From positions 1 to 25,704 of the IMG/VR virus record IMGVR_UViG_3300032291_001261: 25,704 nucleotides of DNA; one strand, 5' to 3'. This DNA comes from a virus. Under the pieces are notes generated by a model that saw nothing but the letters and a program-made list of their open reading frames with translations, was not told where the DNA came from and made no database searches. The first letter of the stretch is position 1. Every line of letters starts with the position of its first letter. Positions 6,599-13,702 of this stretch are shown in pieces. Made by a program: the position numbers and the translations under genes.

Positions 6599-6604
6599 CG
6601 GTAT

Positions 6605-8068
6605 ATGATAAACATAAAAGAAGGCGATTTCGTCATGGGCATGACATCCGAAGGGATGATTCATGGAGTTGTAGAGCATATAATGATTGAAGGTGGAACC
6701 TATGGCGTTCCTGGAACAGAATATGCAATTGAATCAATGCCCCCAGATAACCCAGCAATGGCTGTTAGAATCTATAAAGAAGATGATGGCAAGTGGAAAC
6801 CAACTGCCTACAGCATTGGAATGATGTATAAAGATGCAAAAATTGCAGACATAAACAATCATACTATGGAAGATGATGAAATGGATTCAGAGGTTGCTAT
6901 GGCAATGTATGATTCTTCAATTGGTAAAAGAGAAATGGCCAATGCTCCATACGAAGATGCAGAAGAAATGAAGTCTTATTATTCAGATGATGAAGAAATG
7001 GATAAATGGGATAACATGACAAAAGCATGTTGGGTTGGATATGAGCAACAGGGTGTAAAAGAAAAAGACGGACGAATGGTTCCAAATTGTGTACCAGTTG
7101 GTAAAACATACAACATGGATGATGAAATTGAAAAAGCAAAATCAGTATCTGTCGGAGATCACGTTACTTTTGCTGTTCCAAAACCACCAGATAAAACAGA
7201 GTCTGCACACGGTGTTGTAGAAAGAATTGAAAGATCTGGAACGGTAAAACTTCCTGGAACTAATGAAAGTGTTGAAGCCTCTTCAGATAGTCCAGTAGCA
7301 GTTATTAGAGTTTATGCAACAAATGAGGGTGGAACAAGAACAAGAACTGATAGACGTGTTGTAAAACCTTTTAGTTCTTTAAGAATATCTTCTGAGCCAA
7401 TTGATAATGAAAAAATGTATGATAGAGATGAAGAAATGGAAAAAGTTTCTTCAGCAAGACTACAAGAATTAGCAGATGCTTATAATAAAGGTAAAGAAGG
7501 CGATAATAGAATTACAGTAGGAGCCTTAAGACAGGTATACAACCGTGGTATTGGAGCATACAGAACAAATCCTTCATCGGTGCGTGGAACTGTGTCTAGT
7601 GCAGAGCAATGGGCTATGGGAAGAGTCAATGCTTTTATGGCTGGATTACGAGGAAGATTTCCAAGAAAGCCTTTTGATTTAGATTTATTTCCAAAAGGAC
7701 ATTCAAGATCAACAAAGAAGTCTATTTTTGAAGGATTTGGACAAGAAATTAATGGTCCAGCAACGCTGACGGAGGTGTTTAAAATGGAAAAGAGAGAGTT
7801 CTCTGAGGAAAGTCGTGAAAGAATGGCAGGTGCTGGAACAGCAATGCCTGATGGATCGTTTCCAATTGGTAATCGTGAAGACCTAATGAATGCAATTAGA
7901 GCAGTTGGTCGTGCAAAAGATTATAACAAGGCTAAGATGCACATCATTGATCGTGCTCGTGCACTTAACGCAACAGACATGTTGCCTGAAGATTGGCGCA
8001 ATAACGCAACAAAAGGCATGGGGCAGTGGAGTGGATCAATCTTTGATCTTAATCCATTTGTAAAGTAA
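6605..8068 (+). CDS. Multidomain phage structural or morphogenesis protein with duplicated barrel
   Basis: 487 residues, leaderless start. Domains in order: a small beta-barrel at about 5-82 (GDFVMG...IHGVVEHI...VPGTEY...DNPAMAVRIY); an acidic Met/Asp-rich linker; ACWVGYEQQGVKEKDGRMVP and PNCVPVG at about 141-165; a second copy of the barrel at about 181-262 (GDHVTFA...AHGVVERI...LPGTNE...DSPVAVIRVY); a helical module at about 302-365 (RITVGALRQVYNRGIGAY, EQWAMGRVNAFM, DLDLFPKGHS); and a C-terminal module at about 397-487 (REFSEESRERMA, DGSFPIGNREDLMNAIRA, ARALNATDMLPEDW). These modules recur separately in capsid-region proteins of actinophages and cyanophages. The barrels look like the Tudor-type DUF2945/Hva1 fold. 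The exact role is not established; decoration, scaffolding or DNA binding are candidates. Confidence 0.75.
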   Translation: MINIKEGDFVMGMTSEGMIHGVVEHIMIEGGTYGVPGTEYAIESMPPDNPAMAVRIYKEDDGKWKPTAYSIGMMYKDAKIADINNHTMEDDEMDSEVAMAMYDSSIGKREMANAPYEDAEEMKSYYSDDEEMDKWDNMTKACWVGYEQQGVKEKDGRMVPNCVPVGKTYNMDDEIEKAKSVSVGDHVTFAVPKPPDKTESAHGVVERIERSGTVKLPGTNESVEASSDSPVAVIRVYATNEGGTRTRTDRRVVKPFSSLRISSEPIDNEKMYDRDEEMEKVSSARLQELADAYNKGKEGDNRITVGALRQVYNRGIGAYRTNPSSVRGTVSSAEQWAMGRVNAFMAGLRGRFPRKPFDLDLFPKGHSRSTKKSIFEGFGQEINGPATLTEVFKMEKREFSEESRERMAGAGTAMPDGSFPIGNREDLMNAIRAVGRAKDYNKAKMHIIDRARALNATDMLPEDWRNNATKGMGQWSGSIFDLNPFVK

Positions 8069-8202
8069 TGCCAAAGAGAAAAGCACAATCTTTTAATTCA
8101 ACACAGATTAAAGATGGAATGATTGTTCGTATGAATAAAAACGGTACAATTAAATCTGTTCTTGGTCCATATGAAGTAAAAAACCCAAAGAAGGATAAAT
8201 AA
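8068..8202 (+). CDS. Basic microprotein
   Basis: 44 residues, reading MPKRKAQSFN...IKDGMIVRMNKNGTIKSV. The ATG overlaps the previous stop and its own stop overlaps the next ATG, so it is embedded in a coupled chain. Lys-rich with two short strands. No family recognised; a small nucleic-acid or virion component is possible. Confidence 0.6.
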   Translation: MPKRKAQSFNSTQIKDGMIVRMNKNGTIKSVLGPYEVKNPKKDK

Positions 8203-8567
8203 TGGCAGAGACATATTCACCTAATGCTGGAATGAAAGCCGCAGCAAGACGTGCTTTAAAGTGGAAAGAAGATGGCAAAGCAACTGGTGCTGGTACTCCT
8301 GTAGGTTGGGGTAGAGCAACAGATATTGTTAATGGTTCTGCTATGTCTCTTGATACAGTTAAAAGAATGTATTCATTTTTTTCTCGTCATGAAGTAGATA
8401 AAAAAGGTAAAGGTTTTTTTGATGGTCCAGAGTTTCCATCTAATGGAAGAATTATGTGGGATGCCTGGGGTGGAGACGCAGGGTTCTCATGGAGTCGTGC
8501 AATTGTAGAAAGAGAAAAAGCAAACAAAGCATGGGCAAATAGTCCATTCAGTTTTAGAAAGGGGTAG
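8202..8567 (+). CDS. Conserved phage head-region type protein
   Basis: 121 residues. Seen: NAGMKAAARRALKWKEDGKATGAG, VGWGRATDIVNGSAMSLDTV, KRMYSFFSRHEVDKK, IMWDAWGGDAGFSWSRAIV. This pattern (R-A-L-x-W...A...S...V-x-R-M...FFxRHxVD...AWLxWGGDAGxxW) recurs in many phage proteins, often linked to capsid or portal-region genes, and in larger fusions. The reaction is unknown. It follows the multidomain protein in the same coupled chain, so they probably work in one structure. Confidence 0.65.
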   Translation: MAETYSPNAGMKAAARRALKWKEDGKATGAGTPVGWGRATDIVNGSAMSLDTVKRMYSFFSRHEVDKKGKGFFDGPEFPSNGRIMWDAWGGDAGFSWSRAIVEREKANKAWANSPFSFRKG

Positions 8568-8570
8568 AGT

Positions 8571-8741
8571 ATGGAAGACATGGGGATTGAAGAAGTTAAA
8601 CAGTTGGTTAACTTTTATAGACAAAAAGCATCTGATCTGGAGTTTCAGTTATTGCAATCACAACTTAAGTTAAATAGATTAGTTATGATGCAATCTGCAC
8701 CAGTTCCTGCTACAAAAATAACCAAAACAAAATCTGAATAA
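8571..8741 (+). CDS. Coiled-coil microprotein
   Basis: 56 residues, starting MEDMGIEEVKQLVNFY. Residues 5-40 form a likely amphipathic helix or coiled coil (QLVNFYRQKASDLEFQLL); the tail is Pro/Thr/Lys-rich. AGGGGTAG just before the ATG provides the ribosome site. Could be a scaffold or chaperone fragment; no family recognised. Confidence 0.6.
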   Translation: MEDMGIEEVKQLVNFYRQKASDLEFQLLQSQLKLNRLVMMQSAPVPATKITKTKSE

Positions 8742-8749
8742 TAGATAAA

Positions 8750-9169
8750 ATGGAATATGTTTTAGCCATCGGCTTGACATTGGTCCTGTCTTGGTCTATA
8801 ATTGAATTAAGCAGGTATAAGGCTTTAAAGAATTTGAGTAATGTCAAGTATAGACAGAGTGACATGCATCAAACTATTATAAATCTTATACCGCAAAAAT
8901 TAAATAGCAAAAAAGAAATTGAGTCTCAATCAGTAAAACATGCTGCTAGCACAATGATAAAGATTATTGTTATAGACAGCAAGGCTTACTGGATAAAAGA
9001 TAATATATTTTATTCTGCAGAAACAAGAAGTGGTGACATAGTAGAACATACTACAGAGCCAGTAAATGTTTCAACTATGTCTAAGAAAGACATGGATAAG
9101 ATGCTTTTTATATTAGATAACTTACGAAAAGGAAAAAACGATGATAGTGGTAGTACAGGGAACGAATGA
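8750..9169 (+). CDS. Membrane-anchored hypothetical protein
   Basis: 139 residues. One N-terminal membrane segment (about 3-20), then a cytoplasmic-type mixed region with TMIKIIVIDSKAYWIKDNIFYSA that reads as a beta-sheet, and a polar tail. The last 29 bases overlap the next gene. Unknown function. Confidence 0.65.
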   Translation: MEYVLAIGLTLVLSWSIIELSRYKALKNLSNVKYRQSDMHQTIINLIPQKLNSKKEIESQSVKHAASTMIKIIVIDSKAYWIKDNIFYSAETRSGDIVEHTTEPVNVSTMSKKDMDKMLFILDNLRKGKNDDSGSTGNE

Positions 9170-9491
9170 GTTTAGTGACTACAGCGTATTCATTCGTGCT
9201 ATGGGTGTTGCGCTATCTGGCATGAAAGATGATGATCAAGAGTTTTCAATTTACTCTGTTGGTCCTGTAAAAATTAATGCCATGGTTTCTGAATTTTCAA
9301 ATCTTTCAGAACGTGGAATGAAAGCAAGAGGAAAGAAAATTAAATACTACAAAGTTCCTGGCCAATGGGTTGAAGAAAACATGATGCATGTAAATTACTT
9401 TGCATTCTTATGTAACCCAAAGCAAACACCATCAAAGTTGGTTGCTAAGGCTGAATTAGAAAATATTGAAGTTGGAATTTTTAGATACTAG
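9141..9491 (+). CDS. Rossmann-like hypothetical protein
   Basis: 116 residues. Begins MIVVVQGTNEFSDYSVFIRA: a strand, then a turn and a helix, followed by FSIYSVGPVKINAMVSEF, KKIKYYKVPGQW and MMHVNYFAFLCNP. The order resembles a small SLOG/DprA-like Rossmann unit (first strand with a nucleotide-binding turn, later strand ending in a hydrophobic segment). That reading is tentative. GGAAAAAACG serves as the ribosome site inside the upstream gene. Confidence 0.55.
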   Translation: MIVVVQGTNEFSDYSVFIRAMGVALSGMKDDDQEFSIYSVGPVKINAMVSEFSNLSERGMKARGKKIKYYKVPGQWVEENMMHVNYFAFLCNPKQTPSKLVAKAELENIEVGIFRY

Positions 9492-9499
9492 GGGGAAGT

Positions 9500-9709
9500 A
9501 TGATTGTAACAAGTTTAGAAAAGATGGAAAAGATTGTAAAGGGTAATAACAATCTTTCTTGGATTGGATGGGATGTTGTAGATCTAAAGAGATCTGATTC
9601 TGCACGTACTGCCGTTAATGGTGTGAGAGTAAAGGGTCTTTGGTATATGCAAAGAGTTTATAAGGTCACTCGTAACGGATGGGATATTCCAAACAGATAT
9701 AGGGGCTAA
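9500..9709 (+). CDS. Small hypothetical protein
   Basis: 69 residues, strong ribosome site GGGGGAAG. Contains SDSARTAVNGVRVKGLWYMQ, then VYKVTRNGWDIPNRY. The final VY...NGWDIP motif recurs in small phage proteins of unknown role. Aromatic and basic; possibly nucleic-acid binding. Confidence 0.6.
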   Translation: MIVTSLEKMEKIVKGNNNLSWIGWDVVDLKRSDSARTAVNGVRVKGLWYMQRVYKVTRNGWDIPNRYRG

Positions 9710-9711
9710 AC

Positions 9712-9996
9712 ATGAAACAACATCTATGGAAAGATGCTGCAGAATGTTTAGGTTCTGACACAAATATATTCTTTGATGAATATGAAGAAAAACCAGAAAG
9801 TAGGGCCTTTGTTGATTCACTTTGTAGAACATGTCCAGTAGCAAAGACATGCTTTGCAGTTGGTGTATCTGGTAAAGAGTGGGGAGTTTGGGGCGGTATT
9901 TACCTAGAAGGTGGAGAAATCTCAAGAGAGTTTAGTAATCATAGATCAAAGCAAGAATGGTCTTTAACTTGGCAATCATTAACAATGGAGCAATAA
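9712..9996 (+). CDS. WhiB-family Fe-S transcriptional regulator
   Basis: 94 residues. Seen: the four WhiB cysteines Cys12, Cys38, Cys41 and Cys47 (C...CRTCPVAKTC) and the turn GVWGG at 58-62, followed by a basic stretch with HRSKQEW. Known: WhiB proteins bind a [4Fe-4S] cluster, contact the domain-4 part of the principal sigma factor and are confined to actinobacteria and their phages; some phage versions block host WhiB2 or alter superinfection. Inferred: it tunes host RNA polymerase for phage or against host promoters. The host needs Fe-S assembly; note the A-type-carrier-like gene at 22512. Confidence 0.93.
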   Translation: MKQHLWKDAAECLGSDTNIFFDEYEEKPESRAFVDSLCRTCPVAKTCFAVGVSGKEWGVWGGIYLEGGEISREFSNHRSKQEWSLTWQSLTMEQ

Positions 9997-9997
9997 T

Positions 9998-10210
9998 ATG
10001 TGGTCATGGGTATTAGCAGTAATAGGAGTAACGGGCATCTTCTTTGTTGGTCGTAAGACTATTTGGGGATGGTTTGTACTACTATTTAATGAAGTACTTT
10101 GGATAGCATATGCATTGATAACTAATCAATACGGTTTTATATTTTCTGCATTAGCATATGCAGCGGTATATATTAAGTCATATTTACATTGGAAGAGAGA
10201 AGAAGAATGA
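9998..10210 (+). CDS. Small three-segment membrane protein, PnuC/MtN3-like unit
   Basis: 70 residues, three hydrophobic segments (about 3-18, 24-41 and 45-60) with Trp/Tyr at the interfaces (WGWFVLLFNEVLWIAYAL) and a charged end. The pattern resembles one repeat of PnuC/SWEET-type transporters, which work as repeats or dimers. Its stop overlaps the start of the kinase/NMN-adenylyltransferase gene (ATGA), so NAD-precursor uptake is an attractive idea, but this rests on linkage and weak similarity. Confidence 0.55.
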   Translation: MWSWVLAVIGVTGIFFVGRKTIWGWFVLLFNEVLWIAYALITNQYGFIFSALAYAAVYIKSYLHWKREEE

Positions 10211-10968
10211 TTATACAAATTATTGGGTTGCCAGGTTCTGGAAAAACAGAATTGGCAAAAGCATTAAAAGAGCGCATCAATGCAATTCACCTTAATGCAG
10301 ATGAGGTACGTGCAACAGTTAACTCAGACTTAGGTTTTGCACCAGAAGATAGATTAGAGCAGGCACGTCGTATGGGTGAGATGGCAAGACTTATCTCTAA
10401 GCAAGGAGTTGCTCCAGTAGTTGTTGACTTTGTTTGTCCAACAGATCTAACTCGTGTAGCATTTGGTAAGCCAGATATTTTGGTATTTATGGACACAATC
10501 GCAGAGGGTAGATTTGAAGACACAAACAAGATGTTTGAACGACCAACAGAGTTTGATGTTTCATTCATTAGTCACAACTTAGATGCAGAAGCAAAGGCAT
10601 CTCACATCATTGATAAGTTTAGTCTTCATGATTGGTCTGCACCTACAACTCTTATGCTAGGTAGGTACCAGCCATGGCACGAAGGCCACCATGCCCTTTA
10701 CAAAGAGGCTGGTAAAAGAACTGAGCAAGTACTTCTTGGAGTACGTAATACATACAACACAAGTGAGAAAGATCCACTTAAGTTTGACCAGGTTAAAGAT
10801 TATATTGCCAAAGATGAATTTATGGATGGAGCATTAGTATTAAGACTGCCAAACATTACTAACATTGTTTATGGCCGTGATGTAGGATATAAGATTGAAC
10901 AAGTAGATTTAGGGGCAGATATTCATGCTATTTCTGCTACACAAAAGCGTAAAGAGATGGGTATTTAA
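10207..10968 (+). CDS. P-loop kinase fused to nicotinamide-nucleotide adenylyltransferase
   Basis: 253 residues from the ATG at 10207, preferred over 10189 because it gives an ATGA overlap with the upstream stop and has GAGAAGA before it. Seen: N-terminal Walker A GLPGSGKT (7-14) with an APS-kinase/ribosylnicotinamide-kinase-like fold (HLNADEVRATV...DFVCPTDLTR); then a nucleotidyltransferase domain with GRYQPWHEGHH (HEGH at 158-161) and ISATQKRKEMG at the C-terminus (the ISxTxxR motif). Known: NadR-type proteins pair these two activities in the opposite order (adenylyltransferase first). Inferred: phosphorylates nicotinamide riboside and converts NMN to NAD, a phage NAD-salvage or anti-NADase enzyme. 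The kinase substrate is not proven. Confidence 0.85.
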   Translation: MIIQIIGLPGSGKTELAKALKERINAIHLNADEVRATVNSDLGFAPEDRLEQARRMGEMARLISKQGVAPVVVDFVCPTDLTRVAFGKPDILVFMDTIAEGRFEDTNKMFERPTEFDVSFISHNLDAEAKASHIIDKFSLHDWSAPTTLMLGRYQPWHEGHHALYKEAGKRTEQVLLGVRNTYNTSEKDPLKFDQVKDYIAKDEFMDGALVLRLPNITNIVYGRDVGYKIEQVDLGADIHAISATQKRKEMGI

Positions 10969-11079
10969 ATGGTAGAGAATGCTGTTGCAGTTATTGCTTC
11001 TCTTATAATTGCTGGAATTATGGTTTATGTTGTAGACAAAAAGTTTGCTGGAACAGACGATAGCGATATTAACACATGA
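10969..11079 (+). CDS. Single-pass membrane microprotein
   Basis: 36 residues, reading MVENAVAVIASLIIAGIMVY and then a charged tail. One membrane helix (about 5-22). It starts immediately after the NMN-adenylyltransferase stop and overlaps the next ATG (ATGA). Unknown role. Confidence 0.55.
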   Translation: MVENAVAVIASLIIAGIMVYVVDKKFAGTDDSDINT

Positions 11080-11279
11080 ATGTATCTAAACAAAGATCAG
11101 CAGTAAAGGCTATTACATGGCGTGTAATTGGAACAGCAGATACGTTTGTTATATCTTGGGTAATAACCAAAGAGCCAGTGACAGCAGGTGCAATTGCAAG
11201 TTTTGAGGTAGTTACAAAAACAATTCTTTATTACTTCCATGAGCGTGGTTGGAACAAGGTTCGGTGGGGTAGAAAATAG
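11076..11279 (+). CDS. DUF2061 membrane protein
   Basis: 67 residues. Seen: SAVKAITWRVIGTADTFVIS, ITKEPVTAGAIASFEVVTKT and YYFHERGWNKVRWG: a full match to the DUF2061 pattern (VKaitWRxxGTxDTfxxs...A...E.xtKxxLYYxHERxWxxxxwG). Two membrane segments. Known: DUF2061 genes are common next to sulfate-activation (APS kinase) genes in bacteria and occur in phages; function unknown. Here an APS-kinase-like domain is encoded just upstream, an echo of that linkage. Confidence 0.85.
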   Translation: MNVSKQRSAVKAITWRVIGTADTFVISWVITKEPVTAGAIASFEVVTKTILYYFHERGWNKVRWGRK

Positions 11280-11512
11280 TGTATACAGATGCAATGCGTA
11301 GGGCTTTTCATTCAGTTATGCCACCAAAAGGATTTGGTGTAAACATAATTGATAATGAACATTTTTTAACTATTAAGTTAGATGAAAAGCACTTTGCTGG
11401 ACTTGTTCATGATGATAAGATCCAGGCATTGCAGTATGTATTAACACTTAAGAACGCTCTTGAAATGGAAGGTGCAATTGTTTTAGTCACTAGAGAGGCA
11501 GTTAAGCAGTGA
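11279..11512 (+). CDS. Small hypothetical protein
   Basis: 77 residues, GTG start overlapping the previous stop (TAGTG), with the stop overlapping the next GTG (GTGA). Alternating strands (FGVNIIDNEHFLTIKLDEKH) followed by a helix rich in Leu/Ala (QALQYVLTLKNALEMEG). Unknown. Confidence 0.6.
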   Translation: MYTDAMRRAFHSVMPPKGFGVNIIDNEHFLTIKLDEKHFAGLVHDDKIQALQYVLTLKNALEMEGAIVLVTREAVKQ

Positions 11513-12441
11513 CTATCTTTATATCAATTGCTAGTTATAGAGATCCAGAATTGGAAAGAACCATTCATTCTGCTCTGGATAATGCAGTAAATCCACAAGA
11601 TTTACATTTTGGTGTAATGCTTCAAGAGTTTGAAAGATTTGCACCAGATTTATCTTGGGTTCCAAACCTTACGCTAAACACTATACACCCTAAGATGGCA
11701 AGAGGTGCTGGGTATGCAAGAGCACAAATTGTTCCAATGTATTCTGGACAAGACTACTTTCTTCAAATTGATTCACATACAATATTTGAAAAGAACTGGG
11801 ATCAAATTTGTATTGATCAATATAAAAAAGCACAAGATATATCAAACAACAACAAGATAATTCTTTCTTACTTTCCTCCTCCATTTTATGTAGAGCCAGA
11901 TAAAACTATTAGTATCATAAAGAACTCTAAAACACAACTGCCATATGCTACAAAGCAAAAGCCGATGCTTACAAAACGTGGCGAGTGGACTGCAGAAAGA
12001 GTTAAGTTAACAAATAAAAATCTTCCAGAGCAATCAACAACCATATTAGCAGGCTTTGTATTTTCTAAGGGAGAACTTATACAAGAAGTTCCATATGACC
12101 CAGAGATTAGTTTCTTTGGTGAAGAACTATGTTTTGCCATAAGGGCTTGGACTAGGGGCTGGGATATTTATTCCCCATGTGTAACAATTGCATATCATTT
12201 TTATATGCGTGAAGGATATAACAAGGTTTGGAAAGATAGGAACCTTAGAGAAATATCATGGAAAGAGTTAGAGGTTATTTCTAAGGAAAAGCAAAAGCGT
12301 GTTCTGTGCGGAATAGAGGGCGGTATATGGGGAGCAGGGCCTATCAGAACTATTGCTGAATACGAGAAACTAACAGGCTTAGACTTTAAAAAAATGTATA
12401 ATGCTAGCAGTGATACAATAGTAGTAAGAGAAAAGGAATAG
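11509..12441 (+). CDS. GT60-like polypeptide N-acetylglucosaminyltransferase
   Basis: 310 residues, GTG start coupled to the previous gene. Seen: IFISIASYRDPELERTIHSA, GARGAGYARA-type loop (ARGAGYARAQIVPMYSGQ), the metal-binding DSHTIFEKNWD (DxH), and FFGEELCFAIRAWTRGWDI then YHFYMREGY: the pattern of the PF11397 (GlcNAc-transferase) GT-A family. Known: relatives (Dictyostelium Gnt1, trypanosome mucin transferases) add alpha-GlcNAc to hydroxyproline or Thr of proteins. Inferred: it glycosylates a protein, possibly the Pro/Thr-rich repeat protein at 2-1060. The enzyme is cytoplasmic (no signal peptide). Confidence 0.8.
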   Translation: MTIFISIASYRDPELERTIHSALDNAVNPQDLHFGVMLQEFERFAPDLSWVPNLTLNTIHPKMARGAGYARAQIVPMYSGQDYFLQIDSHTIFEKNWDQICIDQYKKAQDISNNNKIILSYFPPPFYVEPDKTISIIKNSKTQLPYATKQKPMLTKRGEWTAERVKLTNKNLPEQSTTILAGFVFSKGELIQEVPYDPEISFFGEELCFAIRAWTRGWDIYSPCVTIAYHFYMREGYNKVWKDRNLREISWKELEVISKEKQKRVLCGIEGGIWGAGPIRTIAEYEKLTGLDFKKMYNASSDTIVVREKE

Positions 12442-12442
12442 A

Positions 12443-12868
12443 ATGAGAATAGCGATTATAGTACTTAGTTTATTTTCAGTGTCATTTGCCATGGCATATT
12501 TTTCTGTACTCAAAAGGCTTGAGGTAATTACCAAGGCATTTGCACAGTTAGTTGTTCTTAACTCTACTATTCAAGAAGCATTTGAAGCAAACATTCAGTC
12601 TCCAGTAAGCAAAGAAGATCAAGACATACATAAAGAAAACTTTATTAAGTTTCTTTCTGATTCTCGTGATTGGGCATTTGAGTATATTGAAGATGTGCAA
12701 ACACAATTAGAGACTTTTGTTAGAGATATTGAACCAGAGATTATGTACTTTGATGAGTATGGACTTGTTGGAGATGCTTATCCACACTACCACTCAATGA
12801 AAAAAATATCTGCAGCGTATAAAGATTTAAAGAAGTTGCTTCCAGAGGAAGTCGATGATAGACGCTAG
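12443..12868 (+). CDS. Membrane-anchored hypothetical protein
   Basis: 141 residues, ribosome site AAAGGAA. One N-terminal membrane segment (about 3-21; it could be a signal peptide), then a long helical region (QLVVLNSTIQEAFEA, WAFEYIEDVQTQLETFVRDI) and a Lys/Glu-rich end. No family recognised. A spanin-like or lysis-regulator role would fit size and topology but is a guess. Confidence 0.6.
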   Translation: MRIAIIVLSLFSVSFAMAYFSVLKRLEVITKAFAQLVVLNSTIQEAFEANIQSPVSKEDQDIHKENFIKFLSDSRDWAFEYIEDVQTQLETFVRDIEPEIMYFDEYGLVGDAYPHYHSMKKISAAYKDLKKLLPEEVDDRR

Positions 12869-13064
12869 AGGCATCCCAACTTGTGAGTGCCCAAGTTGTG
12901 GTGGTACATTGTTTAGAGCCCTAGTTTCTTTTGATTCAAGCACATATATGGTAGGCATGTATCACCTAGATATACAATGTAATGACTGTGGTGCTCTTTG
13001 TACAGCACCAACACCTGTAGACCACCCTGAGAACCCAAGCCAAGATCATGGGATGAAAGAATGA
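12855..13064 (+). CDS. Zinc-ribbon protein, paralogue of the gene at 25433
   Basis: 69 residues. Two Cys pairs (ECPSCGG and QCNDCGA) form a zinc ribbon; the protein also holds RGIPT near the start, FDSSTYMVG in the middle and TAPTPVDHPE at the end. The leftward gene at 25433-25621 has the same order (RGIPTPACPCCG, FDPDTYEIS, CVECK, TAPTPLDHPDY), so they are clear paralogues. The 14 base overlap with the previous gene indicates coupling. Function unknown. Confidence 0.75.
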   Translation: MIDARGIPTCECPSCGGTLFRALVSFDSSTYMVGMYHLDIQCNDCGALCTAPTPVDHPENPSQDHGMKE

Positions 13065-13228
13065 TTATTCCAAAATTAAAAAGTTTTGAACAAAGCATAA
13101 GATATGATTATGCTGTTTGTGAAATAGAAGAATGTGTTAACGAAGCCACAGTACTTTCAATGACAGATACAAGATATGTAGATTTTTGTAAAAGTCATCA
13201 TAAAGAATATATATGGGGAGAAAAATGA
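13061..13228 (+). CDS. CxxxxC/CxxHH zinc-binding microprotein
   Basis: 55 residues. Contains AVCEIEECVNEATVLSMT, then YVDFCKSHHKEY. The C-x4-C plus CxxHH pattern resembles the CxxC/CxHH of the 5322 gene. The ATG lies 4 bases before the upstream stop, and its own stop overlaps the next ATG. Unknown function, probably a zinc site. Confidence 0.65.
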   Translation: MIIPKLKSFEQSIRYDYAVCEIEECVNEATVLSMTDTRYVDFCKSHHKEYIWGEK

Positions 13229-13383
13229 AAGACATTGTGTTATCAATACTAACAGGTTTTGGATGTGGTTTAGTTTTTGCTGCATTCAAATTGCCAGTTC
13301 CAGCACCACCTGTTTTTGCGGGTGTTGCAGGTATCATAGGCCTATGGGCTGGCTACTACATACTAACGAAAGTTATATCCTAG
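13225..13383 (+). CDS. XapX (DUF1427) family membrane microprotein
   Basis: 52 residues. Two membrane helices separated by KLPVPAPPVFAGVAGIIGLW, which is the XapX signature (k/lPiPAPp.laGi.Gi.G). Known: XapX proteins are tiny bacterial membrane proteins of unknown function. Start overlaps the previous stop (ATGA). Confidence 0.75.
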   Translation: MKDIVLSILTGFGCGLVFAAFKLPVPAPPVFAGVAGIIGLWAGYYILTKVIS

Positions 13384-13392
13384 GAGGAAATA

Positions 13393-13659
13393 ATGAATGA
13401 AAAAATGAAGCAAATGCTAGCATCATGCGGACGATCAGTTCTTGGTGCAGCAACTGCAATGTACGCATCTGGTGTGACAGATCCAGAGACATTGGCTTAC
13501 TCACTACTTGGAGCACTAATTCCCGTAGCATTAAGAGCAGTCAATCCTAACGACAAGGCATTTGGACGTATGCCTGCTGAATCAGATATTGAGGCAGCGC
13601 TAAAGAGTGCTAAGGTTGTTAAGAAGAAGGCTGCAAAGAAGCCTGCTGACAAGAAGTAA
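13393..13659 (+). CDS. Holin-like protein, last gene of the rightward block
   Basis: 88 residues with a perfect ribosome site (AGGAGG). Polar start (NEKMKQMLASCGR), two weakly hydrophobic Ala-rich segments (about 14-26 and 35-50), then a long Lys/Ala tail (VVKKKAAKKPADKK). This resembles holin-like proteins of actinophages and the layout of the protein at 1286. The basic tail could also bind DNA. Followed by the terminator at 13679. Confidence 0.55.
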   Translation: MNEKMKQMLASCGRSVLGAATAMYASGVTDPETLAYSLLGALIPVALRAVNPNDKAFGRMPAESDIEAALKSAKVVKKKAAKKPADKK

Positions 13660-13678
13660 GTTTATCTTACATAGAAGG

Positions 13679-13702
13679 GCGGGTCTTCGGACCCGCTTTT
13701 TT
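13679..13702 (+). terminator. UUCG-loop intrinsic terminator
   Basis: GCGGGTC (13679-13685), loop TTCG, GACCCGC (13690-13696), then TTTTTT. A textbook rho-independent terminator with an extra-stable tetraloop. It closes the rightward block; the leftward block ends here as well (stop codon at 13701), but the hairpin lacks a T-run in that direction. Confidence 0.93.

Noticed and set aside
10189-10206. Longer start for the kinase/adenylyltransferase at 10189
   Set aside because: The ATG at 10207 gives an ATGA overlap, a ribosome site and a standard spacing to the Walker A motif.
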